Assembly: GCA_047921175.1 (NCBI GenBank)
Contig: JBLRWQ010000051.1
Span: forward strand, 1-22,024
Reading direction: 5' to 3'
DNA from: T1Sed10-7 sp047921175
GTDB lineage: Bacteria; Actinomycetota; Nitriliruptoria; Nitriliruptorales; Nitriliruptoraceae
DNA length: 22,024 bases
Shown: one piece after another, positions 1 through 7,473 of the stretch
Numbering within the stretch: position 1 is the stretch's first letter
How the letters are laid out: each line of letters starts with the position of its first letter
The notes under the pieces: model-generated
What the model was told of the DNA's origin: nothing
The model's database searches: none
Seen by the model: the letters and a program-made list of their open reading frames with translations, nothing else
Made by a program: the position numbers and the translations under genes

Positions 1-1446
1 TCCACCAAGGGCCGGGTCCTGCTCGCCACCGTCAAGGGCGACGTGCACGACATCGGCAAGAACCTCGTCGACATCATCCTGCGCAACAACGGCTACGACG
101 TCGTCAACCTCGGCATCAAACAGCAGATCGACACCATCATCGAGGCCGCCGACGAGCACGCCTGCGATGCCATCGGCATGTCGGGGCTGCTGGTCAAGTC
201 GACGGTGATCATGAAGGACAACCTCGTCGAGCTGAACGACCGGGGGCTGGCGTCGAGGTACCCGGTGCTGCTCGGCGGCGCGGCACTGACCCGCGGCTAC
301 GTCGAGGACGACCTACGCGCGATCTACACCGGCGAGGTCTTCTACTGCAAGGACGCCTTCGAGGGGCTGCGGGTGCTGGACGCGGTGCTGCCGGCGCGGC
401 GCGAGGCGGCCGCCGCAGCGGTGACGGCAGGGACGCGACCCGCCGCGGACGACACGGCCGCTGCCGCGGGGGTGACCCCCGGCGGTCCCACCGGCGACCA
501 CCTCGGTGCTGGCACCGAGGTGGCACGCTCCCCGATCTCGGCCCGGCGCGAACGCCGCCGCCCGACCATCACCCGCCCGCAGACCGACGCGCCGGCGCGC
601 GACGCCGCCGGCCGACCCCGGTCGCTGACCGCCACCGACATCACCGTGCCGACCCCGCCCTTCTGGGGCCAGCGGACGCTGCGGGGCATCAGCGTGGGCG
701 ACGTCGCCCCGCTGATCAACGAGGTGGCGCTGTTCCGCAACCAGTGGGGGTTCACCCCCGGGGACCTCGGCCCGGACGGCTACGCCGAGCTGCTGGAACG
801 CCAGGCCCGGCCCGCGCTGCGCGAGTGGCTCGCCCGGGCGCAGGCGGAGAAGGTCGTCACCCCCGAGGCGGTCTACGGCTACTACCCCGCCAACGGCGAC
901 GGCGACGACGTGGTCGTCTGGGACCCGGCCGCGCCGCTCGAGCGCGAGGTGGCGCGGTTCACCTTCCCCCGCCAGGACACCGGCCGCTACCTGTGCATCG
1001 CCGACTTCCTCCGCCCCATCGAGCAGGGCGTGCCGGACGTGCTCGCGATGCAGGTCGTCACGATGGGCCGGCGGATCAGCGACGTCGCCGCCGCGCTGTT
1101 CGCCGAGGACCGCTACCAGGACTACCTCTACGCCCACGGGTTCGGGGTCGAGATGGCCGAGGCGCTCGCGGAGCTCGTGCACCGGCGCATCCGCGAGGAG
1201 CTCGGCATCGCGGGCGACGACGGGCCGACCGCGAAGGACTGGTTCCGGCAGGGCTACCGCGGCTCGCGCTACTCGTTCGGCTACCCGGCCTGCCCCGACC
1301 TCGAGGACCAGGCGATCCTGTTCCGGCTCATCGACCCGCGCGAGATCGACGTCGAGCTCACCGACGAGTTCATGCTCCACCCGGAGCAGTCCACCTCGGC
1401 GATCGTGCTGCACCACCCGGAGGCGCGGTACTTCAACGCGCGGTGA
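1..1446 (+). CDS. metH: Cobalamin-dependent methionine synthase, C-terminal part (5' truncated by window)
   Basis: MetH transfers a methyl group from 5-methyltetrahydrofolate through cobalamin to homocysteine. The reading frame is open from base 1 and 481 residues are visible, the C-terminal part of a protein usually near 1200 residues. The cobalamin-binding signature DVHDIG lies at visible residues 14-19, with His16 as the expected lower axial ligand. A Rossmann-like B12 domain follows to about residue 130. Next comes an Ala/Arg/Pro-rich linker of roughly 70-80 residues, then the AdoMet-binding reactivation domain, ending with the conserved RYSFGYPACP motif. The linker is unusually long and low-complexity, and it contains a perfect DNA palindrome at 498-523. 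The stop is 27 nt from the convergent next gene. metF lies 4 kb downstream on the same strand and supplies the methyl-THF substrate. Identification is secure; the start is outside the window. Confidence 0.97.
   Translation, partial: STKGRVLLATVKGDVHDIGKNLVDIILRNNGYDVVNLGIKQQIDTIIEAADEHACDAIGMSGLLVKSTVIMKDNLVELNDRGLASRYPVLLGGAALTRGYVEDDLRAIYTGEVFYCKDAFEGLRVLDAVLPARREAAAAAVTAGTRPAADDTAAAAGVTPGGPTGDHLGAGTEVARSPISARRERRRPTITRPQTDAPARDAAGRPRSLTATDITVPTPPFWGQRTLRGISVGDVAPLINEVALFRNQWGFTPGDLGPDGYAELLERQARPALREWLARAQAEKVVTPEAVYGYYPANGDGDDVVVWDPAAPLEREVARFTFPRQDTGRYLCIADFLRPIEQGVPDVLAMQVVTMGRRISDVAAALFAEDRYQDYLYAHGFGVEMAEALAELVHRRIREELGIAGDDGPTAKDWFRQGYRGSRYSFGYPACPDLEDQAILFRLIDPREIDVELTDEFMLHPEQSTSAIVLHHPEARYFNAR
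498..523. repeat. 12-bp-arm palindrome inside the metH linker
   Basis: CCACCTCGGTGC and GCACCGAGGTGG are perfect inverted arms separated by TG. The element encodes part of DHLGAGTEVA in the low-complexity linker between the B12 and activation domains of MetH. The same arm-2-arm architecture recurs in noncoding DNA at 2334-2359, so this is read as a copy of a dispersed palindromic element that lies in frame in a tolerant linker. Confidence 0.75.
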
Positions 1447-1473
1447 TCGCCCCGGTCCGGTGCGGCGCCGGCC

Positions 1474-2097
1474 TCAGACCTGCTCCGCCCCCTCATCCCA
1501 CGCGGCCCAGCGCAGGCCCTCCTCGACCTCGTCCGGGCCCGGGGGCTCGCCCTCGATCCGCTCCAGCAACGCGGCGTCGTCGCTGAACTCGAACACGCCG
1601 ACCTGGCCGTCCTCGACGTCGTCGACGTGCACCACCGCCGTGCGCCACCACTGCTCGCCGTCGTGCTCCCACAGGATGCCGACATGCTCGCGGTCGACGT
1701 ACCCGCGCGTCAGCAGCCCGGTCGGGCGGCGGCGCCACAGGTCGTGGACCGCATCGGGCAGGTCGGACAGGTCGCTGCTGGCGAGCCCGGGCACCTCGGC
1801 GTCGGGCTTGATCATGGCCAGCAGGCCGTCGACGTCGCGGGCGTTGAAGGGCTCGGCAAGCGCGTCGATCGCGTCGGCCTCGCGGTCGTCGCGTAGCCCG
1901 GCGTCGAGGTCGTCGTCCATCAGATCGGCGTCGGGGTCGTCCACGTGGAAGCCGTAGCCGTCGGCGTCCACACCATCGGCTGGCGGCTCATCGACGACCT
2001 CGTGCTCGCGCCGGCTCACCTCGTCGTCGGCACGATCGAGCTGTGCCTCGGCGGCGGCGACCCGGGCATCGATCGGCTCGAAGCCTCTCGCGCTCAT
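1474..2097 (-). CDS. Hypothetical acidic protein with NTF2/SnoaL-like domain
   Basis: This is a 207-residue protein of unknown function. Residues 1-75 are charged and probably disordered, with many Asp/Glu (for example DADLMDDDLDAG). Residues 76-175 resemble a small NTF2-like fold: AIDALAEPFNARDVDGLLAM, then paired tryptophans (EQWWRTAVVHVDD) and a final strand GVFEFSD. No catalytic residues can be assigned. The ATG at 2097 is preceded by GAGGGAGAGG at a sensible distance; a GTG three codons upstream sits too close to that site. It is divergent from the patA-like gene and convergent with metH, so it appears to be a single-gene transcript. The NTF2-like call comes from the residue pattern only and is tentative. 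Confidence 0.75.
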   Translation of the reverse strand: MSARGFEPIDARVAAAEAQLDRADDEVSRREHEVVDEPPADGVDADGYGFHVDDPDADLMDDDLDAGLRDDREADAIDALAEPFNARDVDGLLAMIKPDAEVPGLASSDLSDLPDAVHDLWRRRPTGLLTRGYVDREHVGILWEHDGEQWWRTAVVHVDDVEDGQVGVFEFSDDAALLERIEGEPPGPDEVEEGLRWAAWDEGAEQV

Positions 2098-2126
2098 GGT
2101 GTGCACCCTCTCCCTCGGGTGACACG

Positions 2127-2155
2127 ATGCTGCACGCTCGAAGCCGCGAGGACAA
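2127..2155 (-). promoter_or_regulatory. Candidate promoter for the NTF2-like gene
   Basis: On the minus strand TTGTCC is followed after 17 nt by CAGCAT, about 30 nt upstream of the ATG at 2097. The -35 matches 4/6 and the -10 only 3/6 of the sigma-70 consensus, so this is weak. Confidence 0.25.
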
Positions 2156-2186
2156 GGGCCCTCGGACGCTTGCCACCGTCGCCACC

Positions 2187-2284
2187 CGTTGCTCCCTCGC
2201 CTCCGTCCGCACGTGCGAGCCAACCGTGGGGAGCAACCGCCGGGCGACGCGGGCCAACGCGACCACGTGACCGTGGGGAGCAAC
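2187..2284. repeat. GTTGCTCCC / GGGGAGCAAC repeat cluster
   Basis: An exact 15-bp direct repeat ACCGTGGGGAGCAAC occurs at 2223-2237 and 2270-2284 (period 47). An inverted copy GTTGCTCCC lies at 2188-2196. The stretch 2187-2201 (CGTTGCTCCCTCGCC) matches the reverse complement of 15103-15117 at 14 of 15 positions, so it belongs to a dispersed family. Confidence 0.7.
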
Positions 2285-2333
2285 GGGGACCCCGCGACCT
2301 CGGCGCGGGGGGGACCGCGCGGCCGCAGCACGG

Positions 2334-2359
2334 CCACCTCGATGCCCGCATCGAGGTAG
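2334..2359. repeat. Second copy of the 12-2-12 palindrome
   Basis: CCACCTCGATGC and GCATCGAGGTAG are inverted arms with a CC spacer; 11 of 12 positions pair. The layout and sequence are almost those of the palindrome in metH (498-523), differing at a shared R/Y position in both arms, as expected for a compensated stem. Confidence 0.75.
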
Positions 2360-2399
2360 CGCCCGGCGGGCCCAGCGACGAAGATGGGGCCGAGGCCAC

Positions 2400-2427
2400 C
2401 TCGGCGGTGCACGACCCACCCGCCGAG
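2400..2427. repeat. Hairpin CTCGGCGG/CCGCCGAG upstream of the patA-like gene
   Basis: Perfect 8-bp inverted arms flank a 12-nt loop, ending about 40 nt before the start codon at 2467. The hairpin could be an operator or a leader structure; nothing else is known. Confidence 0.4.
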
Positions 2428-2466
2428 TGCGGGCGGCGCGCGACGCGCAACGGGAGGACGACCACG

Positions 2467-5151
2467 ATGGAGCACGAGTTCGACCACGTCCTCAAGGACG
2501 GCAGCGTGGTCCACGTCCGCCGGATCCGCCCCGATGACCAGCAGCGGCTGCTCGGCATGTGGGGGCGGACCAGCGCGGAGTCGCGGAGGCTGCGCTTCCA
2601 CGGCCCGTTCAACATGGACGAGTCCAACGTCCACCGCTTCACCGACCTCGATCCCGCGCTGCAGTACGCCGTCGTGGCCACGCGGGGCCGCGGGGAGCGC
2701 GAGCGCATCATCGGCGTCGCCCGCTACGAGCGCGACCCCGATCAGCTCGACCACGCGGAGTTCGCCGCGCTGGTGGAGGACGGCGCGCAGGGGCGCGGGA
2801 TCGGCACCGTCCTGGTCCGTCAGGTCGCGCTCGCCGCGGAGGCCGCCGGGATCCGGAAGCTCTCCGGGGACATCCTGGCCGACAACGTCGCGATGCTGAA
2901 CCTCGTGCGCGAGCTGGGGCTCGAGTACAAGGCCGGTCACGACGGCGGGGTCGTTCGCTCCGACCTCGCCACGACGGTCACGGAACGCTTCCTCGACACC
3001 GTCGCCGCCGAGGAACGCGCGTCTGCCCGGGTCGCGATGGACCGCTTCCTCCGGCCCGAGAAGGTGGCGGTGGTCGGCGCCTCCCGCGACCGGGCCACCA
3101 TCGGGGGGATGATCCTCGACCACCTGCGCCAGTCCGACTTCACCGGGGTGGTCTACCCGGTCAACCCGAACGCGCCGTACGTCCAGGGCATGGCCGCCTA
3201 CCCGAGCCTGGCCGACTGCCCGCAGGTGCCGGACCTGGCCGTGGTCTGCATCCCGGCCCGGCTCGTGCCGGACCTGATCGACGAGGCCGCCGAGGTGGGC
3301 GTGAAGGCGGCCTGCATCATCTCCGCCGGGTTCGCGGAGATCGGCGGTGAGGGCGTCACCCGGCAGGACGACATCGTCGACCGGGCCAGCCAGGTCGGCA
3401 TGCGCATCGTCGGCCCGAACTGCATGGGGGTGCTGAACGCCAACGCGGACATGCGCATGAACGCGACCTTCTCCCCGGTCCTCCCGCGGCCGGGGAAGGT
3501 CTCGATGTCGTCGCAGTCGGGGGCGCTCGGGCTGGCGGTACTCGAGCACGTCGAGTCGCTCGGGCTCGGGATCTCCACCTTCGTCTCGGTCGGCAACAAG
3601 GCGGACATCTCCGGCAACGACCTCCTGCTCTACTGGGAGGAGGACCCGGACACCGACGTGATCCTGATGTACCTGGAGTCCTTCGGCAACCCGCGCCGCT
3701 TCTCCCGCATCGCGCGGCGCATCGGGCGCACGAAGCCGATCGTGGCGGTCAAGTCCGGACGCTCCACCGCCGGCCGCCGGGCCGCCTCCTCGCACACCGC
3801 CGCGCTGGCCGTCGGCGACGACGCGGTCGAGGCCCTGTTCTCCCAGGCCGGGGTGATCCGGACCAAGACGCTCGAGGAGATGTTCGACTGCGCCGCGCTG
3901 CTGTCCGCTCCCGGCACCTGGCCGGCCGGGCGCAACGTCGCCGTGGTCACCAACGCGGGCGGTCCCGGCATCCTCGCGGCCGATGCGCTGGCCGCCAACA
4001 ACCTCGAGGTGCCGAGGCTGTCGGACCGCACCGTGGAGACGCTGCGCGCGTTCCTCCCCCCGGAGGCCGGGGTGTCCAACCCCGTGGACATGATCGCCTC
4101 CGCCGACCCGGAGTCCTACGGCCGGGCGGTGCGCATCCTCGGCAACGCCGACGAGATCGACGTCGTGTTCGTCATCTTCATCCCGACCGCCAGCGCGGAC
4201 GTGGACGGCTTCGCCCGGGCACTGATCGCCGCCCGCGACGACCTCCCTGACGACACCCCGGTCGTAGCCGTCGTGATGACCACCCACGGCATCCCCCAGC
4301 CGCTGCGCGACGCGCGGATCCCGACCTTCTCCTTCCCCGAGGGCGCGGCCCGCGCGATGGGCAGGGTCCGGGTCTGGGCGCGCTGGCGCCGCCAGCCACT
4401 GGGCGAGGTGCGGCTCTTCGAGGACGTCGCGCGGGACCGCGCGCGCCGGTTCGTGCGCGAGCAGCTCGCCACCTCGACCGCGGACGACGGGTCCGTGTGG
4501 CTCCAGCCCGAGCAGGCCAAGGCCCTGCTCGGCTGCTACGGCATCCCGATCGCGCGCTCCGAGGTGGTGAGCTCCGTGGGCGAGGCGGCGGCGGTCCAGG
4601 CGGAGCTCGGCGGGCCGGTCGCGGTCAAGCTGGCCGCACCGATCCACAAGGCCGACGTGGGCGGGGTGGCGCTCGGCCTGACCGACGCCGCCGCCATCGA
4701 GCAGGCGATCGACACGATGCGCGAGCAGCTGACCGACCGCGGTCTCTCGGAACACGGCGACCGGTTCCTCGTCCAGGAGATGGTGGACGAGGGGGTCGAG
4801 ATGGTGGTCGGCGTGACCCACCACCCGTCCTTCGGGCCGCTGGTGCTCACCGGCGCCGGCGGGACGCTGGTGGAGCTGCTCGGCGACGTCAGCCTGCGCA
4901 TCACGCCGCTGACCACGGTGGACGTGGACGACATGCTCACGCAGCTCAAGATGGCCCCACTGCTGACCGGCTACCGCGGTTCGCCGCCGGCGGACGTGCC
5001 CGCGCTCAAGGAGGTGCTGCACCGGGTCGGCGCGATGGTCGAGGACCTCCCCGAGGTGGTGGAGCTCGACCTCAACCCGGTCTTCGTCCGGCCGGCGGGC
5101 GGGGGCGTGGTCGCGGTCGACGTGCGCTGCAAGCTCCGCCCGGCGGACTGA
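2467..5151 (+). CDS. Protein acetyltransferase: N-terminal GNAT fused to ADP-forming acetyl-CoA synthetase-like domains
   Basis: This is an 894-residue protein of the Pat/Pka lysine acetyltransferase type. The N-terminal GNAT domain (about 1-170) carries the acetyl-CoA loop QGRGIG at 108-113. A CoA-binding Rossmann domain (about 195-290, VAVVGASRDRATIGG), a succinyl-CoA-ligase-like domain with SSHTAAL (His443, the phosphohistidine position in active synthetases) and a C-terminal ATP-grasp domain follow. GNAT-first order is known for actinobacterial Pat enzymes such as Streptomyces lividans PatA, whereas enterobacterial Pat has GNAT last. In that family it reversibly inactivates acyl-CoA synthetases by acetylating them. 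His443 is retained, so residual ligase activity cannot be excluded. The ATG at 2467 has GGGAGG 9 nt upstream; the longer open frame is repeat-derived. Family certain, target inferred. Confidence 0.93.
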   Translation: MEHEFDHVLKDGSVVHVRRIRPDDQQRLLGMWGRTSAESRRLRFHGPFNMDESNVHRFTDLDPALQYAVVATRGRGERERIIGVARYERDPDQLDHAEFAALVEDGAQGRGIGTVLVRQVALAAEAAGIRKLSGDILADNVAMLNLVRELGLEYKAGHDGGVVRSDLATTVTERFLDTVAAEERASARVAMDRFLRPEKVAVVGASRDRATIGGMILDHLRQSDFTGVVYPVNPNAPYVQGMAAYPSLADCPQVPDLAVVCIPARLVPDLIDEAAEVGVKAACIISAGFAEIGGEGVTRQDDIVDRASQVGMRIVGPNCMGVLNANADMRMNATFSPVLPRPGKVSMSSQSGALGLAVLEHVESLGLGISTFVSVGNKADISGNDLLLYWEEDPDTDVILMYLESFGNPRRFSRIARRIGRTKPIVAVKSGRSTAGRRAASSHTAALAVGDDAVEALFSQAGVIRTKTLEEMFDCAALLSAPGTWPAGRNVAVVTNAGGPGILAADALAANNLEVPRLSDRTVETLRAFLPPEAGVSNPVDMIASADPESYGRAVRILGNADEIDVVFVIFIPTASADVDGFARALIAARDDLPDDTPVVAVVMTTHGIPQPLRDARIPTFSFPEGAARAMGRVRVWARWRRQPLGEVRLFEDVARDRARRFVREQLATSTADDGSVWLQPEQAKALLGCYGIPIARSEVVSSVGEAAAVQAELGGPVAVKLAAPIHKADVGGVALGLTDAAAIEQAIDTMREQLTDRGLSEHGDRFLVQEMVDEGVEMVVGVTHHPSFGPLVLTGAGGTLVELLGDVSLRITPLTTVDVDDMLTQLKMAPLLTGYRGSPPADVPALKEVLHRVGAMVEDLPEVVELDLNPVFVRPAGGGVVAVDVRCKLRPAD

Positions 5152-5160
5152 CGCGGACCC

Positions 5161-5244
5161 GCGGCCCGCGACGCTCGGCCCCCGGCTCCCGGCCCTCGGC
5201 CCGCGGCCCGCGGCCCGCGACGCTCGGCCCCCGGCTCCCGGCCC
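5161..5244. repeat. 35-bp perfect tandem-spaced direct repeat
   Basis: The 35 bases at 5161-5195 recur without a mismatch at 5210-5244 (period 49). Each unit starts GCGGCCCGCGACGCTCGG and ends CTCCCGGCCC. The spacer is itself a run of CGGCCCG. Confidence 0.85.
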
Positions 5245-5268
5245 GAGCCACCCTGCCCCGCCCCGGCC

Positions 5269-5383
5269 GGGGACCCTCGCCCTCGTACCACGCGGGTGAT
5301 GGTCCCCAACCTCCTCGCCGGCTGGCAGCTCCAACCCGGTCGGGGACCGTTGCCCTGGTACCACGCGGTCGACGGTCCCCAAC
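5269..5383. repeat. Two copies of a 42-bp element with inverted ends
   Basis: The units are 5269-5310 and 5342-5383 (period 73), identical at 36 of 42 positions. Each starts GGGGACC, ends GGTCCCCAAC and shares a GTACCACGCGG core. In the second unit the ends pair as GGGGACCGT/ACGGTCCCC. Each unit could fold into a stem-loop, as REP-type elements do. Confidence 0.8.
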
Positions 5384-5384
5384 T

Positions 5385-5424
5385 GGCACCGAGGTAGCGC
5401 TGCCCAACCCCGCACCGAGGTGGC
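5385..5424. repeat. Two GCACCGAGGTRGC motifs
   Basis: GGCACCGAGGTAGC lies at 5385-5398 and GCACCGAGGTGGC at 5412-5424. Both match one arm of the palindromes at 498-523 and 2334-2359. The second continues TCACTCCC, close to the sequence that follows the metH copy (ACGCTCCC), so the shared unit is longer than the arm. Confidence 0.65.
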
Positions 5425-5460
5425 TCACTCCCACCTGCGTGCGTCCGCCTGCGTCCGGGG

Positions 5461-5499
5461 GCATCCGGGTCCGGATCCCGGACCTGGATGCACCCAGGT
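5461..5499 (+). terminator. Strong hairpin with overlapping alternative stem
   Basis: GCATCCGGGTCCGG (5461-5474) pairs with CCGGACCTGGATGC (5478-5491) over 14 bp, with one G-T wobble and a 3-nt loop. A competing stem ACCTGG/CCAGGT (5482-5487 with 5494-5499) uses part of the same 3' arm. The simplest reading is a terminator for the upstream patA-like gene. If metF transcription starts further upstream it could act in a leader. Confidence 0.45.
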
Positions 5500-5530
5500 G
5501 CGTCCGAGGGAGCGGTAGGACGGGACGCTC

Positions 5531-5536
5531 TACGCT
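5531..5536 (+). promoter_or_regulatory. Candidate metF -10 box
   Basis: TACGCT fits the TANNNT -10 pattern of high-GC actinobacteria and lies 45 nt before the metF GTG. No clear -35 is visible. The same hexamer, also followed by C, precedes the TTG-start sortase at 19653. Confidence 0.3.
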
Positions 5537-5580
5537 CGTGCACACGCCGATCGCCGCCCGACCCGCCCAACGGAGCCCGC

Positions 5581-6462
5581 GTGACCCGCATCGACGACCT
5601 GCTGCGTGCTGGCCGGACGGTCTCGTTCGAGTTCTTCCCGCCCAAGACCGACGACGGCGAGGCGACGCTCCGCCGCACCCTGAACGAGCTGGAGCCCCTG
5701 GCACCGTCCTTCGTATCGATCACCTACGGCGCGGGCGGCTCGACCCGCGAGCGGACCCACCGGCTGGTGGTCGACCTGCTACGCCGCACCGCCATGCCGC
5801 CGATGGCGCACCTGACCGCGGTCTCGCACACCCACGCGGAGCTGCGGGAGATCCTGACCCGCTACCGGGACGAGGGCGTGGCCAACATCCTGGCGCTGCG
5901 CGGCGACCCACCGCGCGACGCGGACCCCGCCGAGGTGTTCTTCGAGCTCGAGCACGCGTCGCAGCTCGTGGAACTCGCCCGCGAGGTCGGCGGTGACGCC
6001 TTCTCGATCGGCGTCGCCGCGCACCCGGCCGGACACCCCACGGCGCCGGACCTGGCCACCGACCGCCGCCACCTCGCCGCCAAGCTCGCACTCGCGGACC
6101 TCGCGGTGACCCAGTTCTTCTTCGACGCCGAGGAGTACGAGCGGTTGGTGGACGACCTCGCGGCGCTCGGCTGCACGAAGCCGGTCCTGCCCGGGATCAT
6201 GCCGATCACGAACATCCGCCAGATCGAACGGTTCGCGCAGTTGTCGGGCACCGAGGTGCCGATCGCCCTGGCGGACCGGTTCCACGCCCTCGGCGACGAC
6301 GAGGCGGCGGTCCGGGCGCTCGGCATCGAGGTGGCGACCGAACTGTGCCGAGAGCTGCTGGACGCCGGAGCACCCGGGCTCCACTTCTACACCCTCAACC
6401 GGTCCACGGCGACCCGCGAGATCCACCACAACCTCGGGCTGGCTCCCGCTGCGTCACCCTGA
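5581..6462 (+). CDS. metF: 5,10-methylenetetrahydrofolate reductase
   Basis: MetF reduces methylene-THF to 5-methyl-THF with FAD and NAD(P)H, providing the methyl donor for MetH encoded upstream. The protein has 293 residues, a normal bacterial length. The conserved SFEFFPPK motif places the catalytic glutamate at Glu17, SITYGAGGS follows at about 46-54, and NILALRGDPP carries Asp109, equivalent to the folate-binding Asp of the E. coli enzyme. The C-terminus HFYTLNRS is typical. The GTG at 5581 is chosen because GGAG lies 5 nt upstream and the family N-terminus begins here; an upstream ATG in frame would add a low-complexity tail. No SAM or cobalamin riboswitch signature was recognised in the leader. 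Identification is secure. Confidence 0.96.
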   Translation: MTRIDDLLRAGRTVSFEFFPPKTDDGEATLRRTLNELEPLAPSFVSITYGAGGSTRERTHRLVVDLLRRTAMPPMAHLTAVSHTHAELREILTRYRDEGVANILALRGDPPRDADPAEVFFELEHASQLVELAREVGGDAFSIGVAAHPAGHPTAPDLATDRRHLAAKLALADLAVTQFFFDAEEYERLVDDLAALGCTKPVLPGIMPITNIRQIERFAQLSGTEVPIALADRFHALGDDEAAVRALGIEVATELCRELLDAGAPGLHFYTLNRSTATREIHHNLGLAPAASP

Positions 6463-6715
6463 CGCGGCGGTGGATCTCCTCGCGACATCTGAGGCGCTGG
6501 GCTCCGCTCCCCACCTCACCAACCGTGAATCACGCTAGGCGCATGTGCAACCACTCTGTGCTACCAGCGCACGCGCCGCGCCACGCTCGCACGAGACAGG
6601 TGCCGGGACGTCACGCCCGTGGCATGCTGGCCGATGACGGAGGTGACCGCCGCCCTCGCAACGGCACGACCCCACCGAGCGGCGGTCCGAGACCGGCACC
6701 ACCGGGAGCACGTCC

Positions 6716-7459
6716 ATGATGAGCAACTCGATCCGCAGCATCGTGACCAGCAAGGCCGCGATCACCGTCGCAGCCGTGGCGCTGCTCGGTGGAGGTGCCG
6801 CCCTGGCGGCACCCGGCGAGGTCCTGCCGTTCGACGACGAGGACGAGGTGTCGACGGATCCGCAGGAGGCCGACGAGGACGCGGACGGGGCCGGGCAGCA
6901 GGGGCTAGACGTCGCGGACGAAGCCCGCGGACGCAACCGGGACGTCGCCGTGTTCTGCGAGGACGTTCCTCAGGCCGCGTTCTGCCGAGGTCCCAGCGAG
7001 CAGGAGGCCGACGACGTCCCTGAGGACGAGACCACCGAGGACGCGCCCGACGAGCCCGAGGAGCCCGAGGAGCCCGAAGGCAACGCCTGGGCGCTCGGCC
7101 GACAGGACGAAGGCCAGCAGGGTCGCGTCGAGGCGTTCTGCGATGCGCGCATCGCTGCGGCCGCGGTGAACGGATCCAACGGCGTTCCGCCATTCTGCAC
7201 GGCAGGGGACGAGGGCGACCCGATCCCACCGAACGCCCTCGGGCAGCGCATGGCCGAGCCCGCCCGCGGTGGCGAGCTGGGGGAGGATGAGGACGACGGC
7301 GCGGGTCCGCCGCCGTGGGCCGGCCGACCTGACCGGACGCAGGATGGCTCCCATGCCGGCAGCGCACCCGCGGCGAGGAACCAGGTGGAGCGTGCCGGCC
7401 CGCGCGAGGGAACCCGCGGCGGTCCGCCGGCTGGCGTTCCCGGACGGGGTCGGGGCTGA
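6716..7459 (+). CDS. Secreted acidic hypothetical protein with four cysteines
   Basis: This 247-residue protein is of unknown function. Residues 1-32 form a signal peptide or anchor (hydrophobic AAITVAAVALLGGGAALAA, likely cleavage near 31-32). The mature part is strongly acidic to about residue 125, including EEPEEPE repeats, and becomes Gly/Pro/Arg-rich and basic at the end. Four cysteines fall in two pairs: FC at 80-81 with FC at 89-90, and FC at 141-142 with FC at 160-161. Each pair is preceded by GQQG (60-63 and 133-136), suggesting an internal duplication. GGGAG lies 7 nt before the first of two consecutive ATG codons. A terminator follows at 7503, so it is probably monocistronic. Secretion is inferred from sequence; no function is proposed. 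Confidence 0.8.
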   Translation: MMSNSIRSIVTSKAAITVAAVALLGGGAALAAPGEVLPFDDEDEVSTDPQEADEDADGAGQQGLDVADEARGRNRDVAVFCEDVPQAAFCRGPSEQEADDVPEDETTEDAPDEPEEPEEPEGNAWALGRQDEGQQGRVEAFCDARIAAAAVNGSNGVPPFCTAGDEGDPIPPNALGQRMAEPARGGELGEDEDDGAGPPPWAGRPDRTQDGSHAGSAPAARNQVERAGPREGTRGGPPAGVPGRGRG

Positions 7460-7473
7460 GCGAGGCGTCGGTC

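Larger units (their letters stand above)
2098..2466. other. Divergent intergenic region packed with short repeats
   Basis: This 369-nt spacer lies between divergent genes and must hold both promoters. No convincing gene was seen in it. It contains GTTGCTCCC/GGGAGCAAC inverted and direct repeats (2187-2284), a CCCCGCG/CGCGGGG hairpin (2290-2310), the CCACCTCGATGC/GCATCGAGGTAG palindrome (2334-2359) and a CTCGGCGG/CCGCCGAG hairpin (2400-2427). The open frame that runs through it ahead of the patA-like gene is low-complexity and does not resemble that family's N-terminus. Confidence 0.7.
5152..5580. other. Repeat-rich intergenic island before metF
   Basis: This 429-nt spacer has no supportable gene. 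From left to right it holds two copies of a 35-bp C/G repeat, two copies of a 42-bp repeat with inverted ends, two GCACCGAGGTRGC motifs, three TGCGTCCG octamers (5440, 5450, 5499), a 14-bp-stem hairpin and a possible metF -10 box. This is the densest noncoding repeat patch in the window. Confidence 0.8.

Noticed and set aside
1474..5415. A 1313-codon open frame on the minus strand covering the patA-like gene and the NTF2-like gene
   Set aside because: Its upstream 1100 codons are antisense to the well-supported patA-like gene and have the Arg/Gly/Asp/His bias of a shadow frame; only the final 207 codons from the ATG at 2097 look like a real protein.
5161..5424. A CRISPR array
   Set aside because: Repeats occur only twice each, periods differ (49 and 73), and units are C/G low-complexity with no cas gene nearby.
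5425..5580. A SAM or cobalamin riboswitch before metF
   Set aside because: Expected for methionine genes, but none of the conserved SAM-I/SAM-II/SAM-IV or cobalamin box sequences could be recognised; only generic hairpins are present.
6246..6335. GGCACCGAGGTGCC (6246) and GGCATCGAGGTGGC (6322) inside metF as further repeat copies
   Set aside because: They encode ordinary conserved-looking MetF residues (GTEVP, GIEVA) with preferred codons, so chance matches in coding DNA are likely; similar matches in pheA, DUF4446 and ALDH genes were discounted for the same reason.
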